A stretch of 9,107 nucleotides of DNA from Citricoccus sp. WCRC_4 (GTDB lineage: Bacteria > Actinomycetota > Actinomycetes > Actinomycetales > Micrococcaceae). The position numbers were made by a program, and so were the translations under genes. The DNA lies in assembly GCA_026645375.1 (NCBI GenBank), contig JAPFFX010000327.1, positions 1-9,107 of the forward strand, written 5' to 3'. The notes below the pieces were generated by a model. It did not search any database. It was not told the origin of the DNA and saw only the letters and a list, made by a program, of their open reading frames with translations. Positions 5,674-9,107 of the stretch are shown one piece after another (position 1 is the stretch's first letter; each line of letters starts with the position of its first letter).

Positions 5674-6694
5674 CGGTCACCCCCACGGAGAAGCCCGGCA
5701 GCATCGGGTCCGGGTTGAGCCGGACGTTGCCGACACCCCGGACCGCCTCCTGGCCCAGGATTCCCTCCTGGACCAAGGCATCCAGCCTACGCATGATCAG
5801 TCCCTCGCGCAGTGCCCACGGGCAGATCTCCAGCATCGGGACGCCGAACCGCTCCATGGCCGCCTCCGCGGCCAGCCCGCCCGCGAGCATCTGGGCCGCA
5901 CGGACCTCGGACACCCCGGGCAGCCCGGCACGCTCCTTGGCGCTCATGGCCCCCATCCGGTGCACCCACAGCTTGAGGTCCTCGATCCTCAGGTGCCGCT
6001 TGACGAACACCCCGGCCGCGAGCGGGGCCGCCCCGGTGATCCGGGCCAGGGAGCGGAAGGTCTTCGACGTGCCGGTCACCAGCACCGGCGCCGTCATGGG
6101 CGGGAACCCGGCGGCGGTCTCGTCCATGGTGGAGCGGATGTGCTTGCGCAGCTTCTTGATGGACTTCGGGGTCGGCGGGTCCGCGGGCAGCCAGTCCCGG
6201 GTCAGCCGGCCGGCGCCGAGCGGGATGGACACCGCGTGGCTGGGCAGCTCGTCCGTGCCGTAGGCGATCTCGAAGGAGCCGCCGCCGATGTCGAAGTTCA
6301 GGATGGACCCGACGTCCCAGCCCTGCCAGCGGCGGACCGCGAAGTAGGTCATGGCCGCCTCCTGGTCCCCGGAGAGCTCGGTCAGGTGCACGGAGGTCTC
6401 CCGGGTCACCCGGTCCAGGACCTCGGCACCGTTGGCGGACTCGCGGATGGCCGAGGTGCAGAAGGCGATCATGTCCTCGGCACCGTTGGCCACCGCGAAC
6501 TTCACCGCCTCCTGGATGAAGGTGACCAGGGCGTCCTGGCCGGAGGCCTTGATCCGGCCCTGCTCGTCCTGGTGCTGCAGCAGGGACAGCGAGCGCTTGT
6601 GGTCCGCGTAGGCGGACGGGCGGGCGCCCGGGTGGGCATCCACCAGCAGCAGGTGGACGGTGTTCGAGCCGATGTCCAGGACGCCCAGGCGCAT
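5666..6694 (-). CDS. ppx: Ppx/GppA family exopolyphosphatase / guanosine pentaphosphate phosphohydrolase
   Basis: A 342-residue protein covering the two ASKHA-fold domains, with no C-terminal HD extension. This is the short actinobacterial type, like M. tuberculosis Rv0496 (PPX1). Motifs are DIGSNTVHLL (7-16, phosphate loop 1), TSAIRES (80-86), LSGDQEA (107-113) with probable catalytic E112, DIGGGSFEIAYG (135-146, phosphate loop 2), SIPLGAGRLT (156-165) and LVTGTSKTFRSLARI (205-219). The family removes terminal phosphate from polyphosphate and/or converts pppGpp to ppGpp; which substrate dominates cannot be read here. The start is ATG 6694, 2 bases after the topA stop, with only a weak purine-rich site (GAAGAAG) inside the topA tail, so it may depend on topA translation. 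It overlaps the next gene by 8 bases. Confidence 0.93.
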   Translation of the reverse strand: MRLGVLDIGSNTVHLLLVDAHPGARPSAYADHKRSLSLLQHQDEQGRIKASGQDALVTFIQEAVKFAVANGAEDMIAFCTSAIRESANGAEVLDRVTRETSVHLTELSGDQEAAMTYFAVRRWQGWDVGSILNFDIGGGSFEIAYGTDELPSHAVSIPLGAGRLTRDWLPADPPTPKSIKKLRKHIRSTMDETAAGFPPMTAPVLVTGTSKTFRSLARITGAAPLAAGVFVKRHLRIEDLKLWVHRMGAMSAKERAGLPGVSEVRAAQMLAGGLAAEAAMERFGVPMLEICPWALREGLIMRRLDALVQEGILGQEAVRGVGNVRLNPDPMLPGFSVGVTVD

Positions 6695-6696
6695 GA

Positions 6697-9107
6697 CTAC
6701 TTCTTCGCCGCGCTCTTCGACCGCGCCGCCGGCTTCCGCGCCGGCTTCTTCGCCGGGCCCTTGGCCCGCTTGTCCGCCAGCAGTTCGTAGGCCTGCTGGG
6801 CGGTCAGCGACTCCGGGTCCATCGCCCGCGGCACGGTGATGTTGGTCTCGCCGTCCGTCACGTACGGGCCGAAGCGGCCCTCCTTGACGACCACCTTCTT
6901 GCCCGAGACGGGGTCCTCCCCGAACTCCGCGAGCGGGGGCTTGGCCGCCCCGCGGCCGCGCTGCTTGGGCTGGGCGTAGATGGCCAGGGCCTCATCCAGC
7001 GAGATCGTGAAGATCTGGTCCTCGGACTCCAGGGAGCGGGAGTCCGTGCCCTTCTTCAGGTAGGGACCGAAGCGCCCGTTCTGCACGGTGATCTCGGTGC
7101 CCTCGGCGTCCTGGCCCACCACGCGCGGCAGGCTCATCAGCTTCAGGGCGTCCTCGAGGGTGATGGTCTCCAGGGACATGGACTTGAACAGGGAGCCGGT
7201 GCGCGGCTTGACCTTGGCCGGTTTCTTCTTCGGCTTCGGCTTGCCGTTCTTGTAGTACTCGGTGGGCTGGGCCTCCATCCAGGCCGCCAGCTGCTCCTCG
7301 GTCATCTCCTCGATGACCTCGGTGACGTACGGGCCGTAGCGGCCGTCCTTGGCCACGATCGTCCGCCCGCTCTCCGGGTCCACCCCGAGCACCCGCTCCG
7401 AGGGCCCCGCGGTGGCGAAGAGCTCCTCGGCCTTGGCCGGCGTCAGCTCGTCCGGGGCCAGGTCCTCGGGGACGTTGGCGCGCTCCGGGTCGGTGCCCTC
7501 CGGGGCGTCCGCCGGCAGGTCCTTCTCCAGGTAGGGACCGAACTTGCCCACGCGCAGGGTGATGCCCTCGGCCACGGGGATGGAGTTCACGGCCCGGGCG
7601 TCGATGTCGCCCAGGTTGTCCACCACGGCCTTGAGTCCCTCGGTGCCGGACTCGGCGCCGAAGTAGAAGGCCTGCAGCCAGGCCTCGCGCTGCAGCTCGC
7701 CGGCGGCGATCCGGTCCAGGTCGTCCTCCATCCGGGCGGTGAAGTCGTAGTCGACGTACCGTCCGAAGTGCTCCTCGAGCAGGCGGATGACGCTGAAGGC
7801 CGTCCAGGACGGGACCAGGGCGTTGCCGCGCTTGGTGACGTAGCCGCGGTCCATGATCGTGGAGATGGTCGGCGCGTAGGTGGACGGCCGGCCGATCTCG
7901 CGCTTCTCCAGCTCGGCCACGATGGACGCCTCGGTGTACCGCGGCGGCGGGCTCGTCTCGTGGCCGGAGGCGATGACGTCCCGGCCGGTGAGGGCCTGGC
8001 CGGCGGCCAGGTCCGGCAGGCGCTTGTCCTTGCCCTCCGGCTTCTCCGATTCCGTGTCCTTGCCCTCCTCGTAGGCGGCCAGGAAGCCGGGGAAGGTGAT
8101 GACCGTGCCCGAGGCCGTGAACCCGGCGACCTCCCCGCCGGTGGCGGTCCCGGAGAGCTTCACGGTCGCCGTGTAGCCCTTGGCGTCGGACATCTGGGAG
8201 GCGATGGTGCGCTTCCAGATCAGCTCGTAGAGGCGGAATTCGTCCCCGCGCAGCGCATCGGAGACCTGCCCGGGCGTGCGGAAGGAGTCACCGGCGGGGC
8301 GGATGGCCTCGTGGGCCTCCTGCGCCGAGTCGTTCTTCGCCTTGTACACGCGCTTGGCCTGCGGGATCGACTCCGGGCCGTAGAGCTCGGTGGCCTGCCG
8401 GCGGGCGGCGGTGATCGCCTCGTCGGAGAGCATCACCGAGTCCGTACGCATGTAGGTGATGTAGCCGTTCTCGTACAGCCGCTGCGCCACCTGCATGGTG
8501 ACCCGCGAGGAGAACCGCAGCTTGCGCGAGGCCTCCTGCTGCAGCGTGGAGGTGGTGAACGGGGCCGCGGGACGGCGGGTGTAGGGCTTGTCCTCCACCG
8601 AGTCGACGGTGAACTCCGCGCCCTGCAGGCCGTCGGCCAGGGCGGTCGCGGTGGCCTCGGTCAGCGTGGCGACCCTGCCCTCGGCGGAGTCCTTGAGCAC
8701 GCCGCGGTCCGTGAAGTCCCGGCCGCTGGCGATCCGCCGGCCGTCCACGGTGGCCAGCCGGGCGGTGAAGGACTCCCCCGCGCCGGAACCCTCCTGCGCG
8801 GTGAACGTGCCGTCCAGGTCCCAGTACGACGCCGGCACGAAGGCCATGCGCTCGCGCTCGCGCTCGACGACGAGCCGGGTGGCCACGGACTGCACGCGGC
8901 CGGCCGAGAGACCGCGGGCCACCTTGCGCCACAACACCGGGGAGATCTCGTAGCCGAAGAGCCGGTCCAGGATGCGGCGGGTCTCCTGGGCGTCCACGAG
9001 GTCGGCATCGATCTCGCGGATGTTCTCCAGGCCGCGGGCGATGCCCTCCTTGGTGATCTCCGTGAAGGTCATCCGGTAGACGGGGACCTTGGGCTTGAGC
9101 TCCTGCA
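6697..9107 (-). CDS. topA: DNA topoisomerase I (type IA), N-terminal part outside the window
   Basis: The C-terminal 802 residues are visible; the Toprim domain lies beyond the right edge. Type IA topoisomerases relax negative supercoils by cutting one strand through a 5'-phosphotyrosine. The catalytic tyrosine is in GYITYMRTDS (TAC at 8452-8454). Other motifs are LKPKVPVYRM at the cut end, SAGRVQSVATRLVVERE (near 8859-8904), QEAHEAIRP and EASIVAELEKREIGRPSTYA. The tail has four GRFGPY-type repeats (KFGPYLEK, GRYGPYVT, GRFGPYLK, GRFGPYVT, about 6859-7551), a basic stretch KNGKPKPKKKPAKVKPR and a Lys/Arg/Ala-rich end, as in actinobacterial TopA. No cysteine occurs in the visible part, so zinc fingers of the E. 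coli type are absent. The ATG at 9072 is internal, because the conserved frame continues to the window edge. It heads the minus-strand run and ppx follows after 2 bases. Confidence 0.97.
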   Translation of the reverse strand, partial: QELKPKVPVYRMTFTEITKEGIARGLENIREIDADLVDAQETRRILDRLFGYEISPVLWRKVARGLSAGRVQSVATRLVVERERERMAFVPASYWDLDGTFTAQEGSGAGESFTARLATVDGRRIASGRDFTDRGVLKDSAEGRVATLTEATATALADGLQGAEFTVDSVEDKPYTRRPAAPFTTSTLQQEASRKLRFSSRVTMQVAQRLYENGYITYMRTDSVMLSDEAITAARRQATELYGPESIPQAKRVYKAKNDSAQEAHEAIRPAGDSFRTPGQVSDALRGDEFRLYELIWKRTIASQMSDAKGYTATVKLSGTATGGEVAGFTASGTVITFPGFLAAYEEGKDTESEKPEGKDKRLPDLAAGQALTGRDVIASGHETSPPPRYTEASIVAELEKREIGRPSTYAPTISTIMDRGYVTKRGNALVPSWTAFSVIRLLEEHFGRYVDYDFTARMEDDLDRIAAGELQREAWLQAFYFGAESGTEGLKAVVDNLGDIDARAVNSIPVAEGITLRVGKFGPYLEKDLPADAPEGTDPERANVPEDLAPDELTPAKAEELFATAGPSERVLGVDPESGRTIVAKDGRYGPYVTEVIEEMTEEQLAAWMEAQPTEYYKNGKPKPKKKPAKVKPRTGSLFKSMSLETITLEDALKLMSLPRVVGQDAEGTEITVQNGRFGPYLKKGTDSRSLESEDQIFTISLDEALAIYAQPKQRGRGAAKPPLAEFGEDPVSGKKVVVKEGRFGPYVTDGETNITVPRAMDPESLTAQQAYELLADKRAKGPAKKPARKPAARSKSAAKK

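Noticed and set aside
3248..5718. Plus-strand open frames opposite proC and the isomerase-like gene (3248-4666 and 4324-5718)
   Set aside because: Both are low-complexity shadows of well-supported minus-strand genes, and the first also runs through trkA in another frame.
5336..6790. Plus-strand open frame of 484 codons opposite ppx
   Set aside because: It covers a recognised Ppx/GppA protein on the other strand and has His/Gly/Arg-rich shadow composition without motifs.

Overview
The window is a high-GC stretch (about 70% G+C by eye) of ordinary chromosomal DNA from an actinobacterium. GTG and TTG starts are common, spacing is tight, and the protein families look actinobacterial. These include a topoisomerase I without zinc fingers and with a basic tail, and a ppx / sugar-phosphate-isomerase-like / proC gene set. 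The protein sequences read most like Micrococcaceae or relatives (Arthrobacter, Kocuria, Citricoccus, Micrococcus); that placement is a judgement from memory, not a search. No RNA genes, CRISPR arrays, insertion sequences or phage genes are visible. Almost all of the DNA is coding and no gap exceeds 135 bases.

Layout, left to right. Bases 1-154 (minus) hold the first 51 codons of a small excisionase/MerR-like helix-turn-helix protein that runs off the left edge. After a 134-base gap comes acuC (289-1518, minus), a zinc-dependent class I-type lysine deacetylase. An 85-base divergent intergenic region follows, containing a likely leaderless acuC promoter element and two short palindromes. Next are trkH and trkA (1604-3779, plus), the membrane and NAD-binding regulatory subunits of a Trk/Ktr-type potassium uptake system, overlapping by 8 bases. 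They converge on a four-gene minus-strand run that begins beyond the right edge: topA (6697-9107, 5' end missing), ppx/gppA (5666-6694), a sugar phosphate isomerase/epimerase-like TIM barrel (4594-5673) and proC (3776-4597). Junctions in this run are a 2-base gap, an 8-base overlap and a 4-base overlap, so one polycistronic message with translational coupling is likely.

The gene set ppx - TIM-barrel protein - proC - small HTH recalls the M. tuberculosis order Rv0496 (ppx1), Rv0498, Rv0500 (proC), Rv0500A (HTH). Here the potassium genes and acuC lie between proC and the HTH gene. The jobs covered are DNA supercoiling, polyphosphate/(p)ppGpp turnover, proline synthesis, potassium uptake and reversible protein acetylation. 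Proline and potassium are both osmotic solutes, but a shared osmotic role is inference only.

I did not find an obviously new biological system. The most interesting non-coding signals are a nested inverted repeat at 3784-3843 just past the convergent trkA/proC stops, whose stop codons share one CTAG, and the compact acuC/trkH control region.
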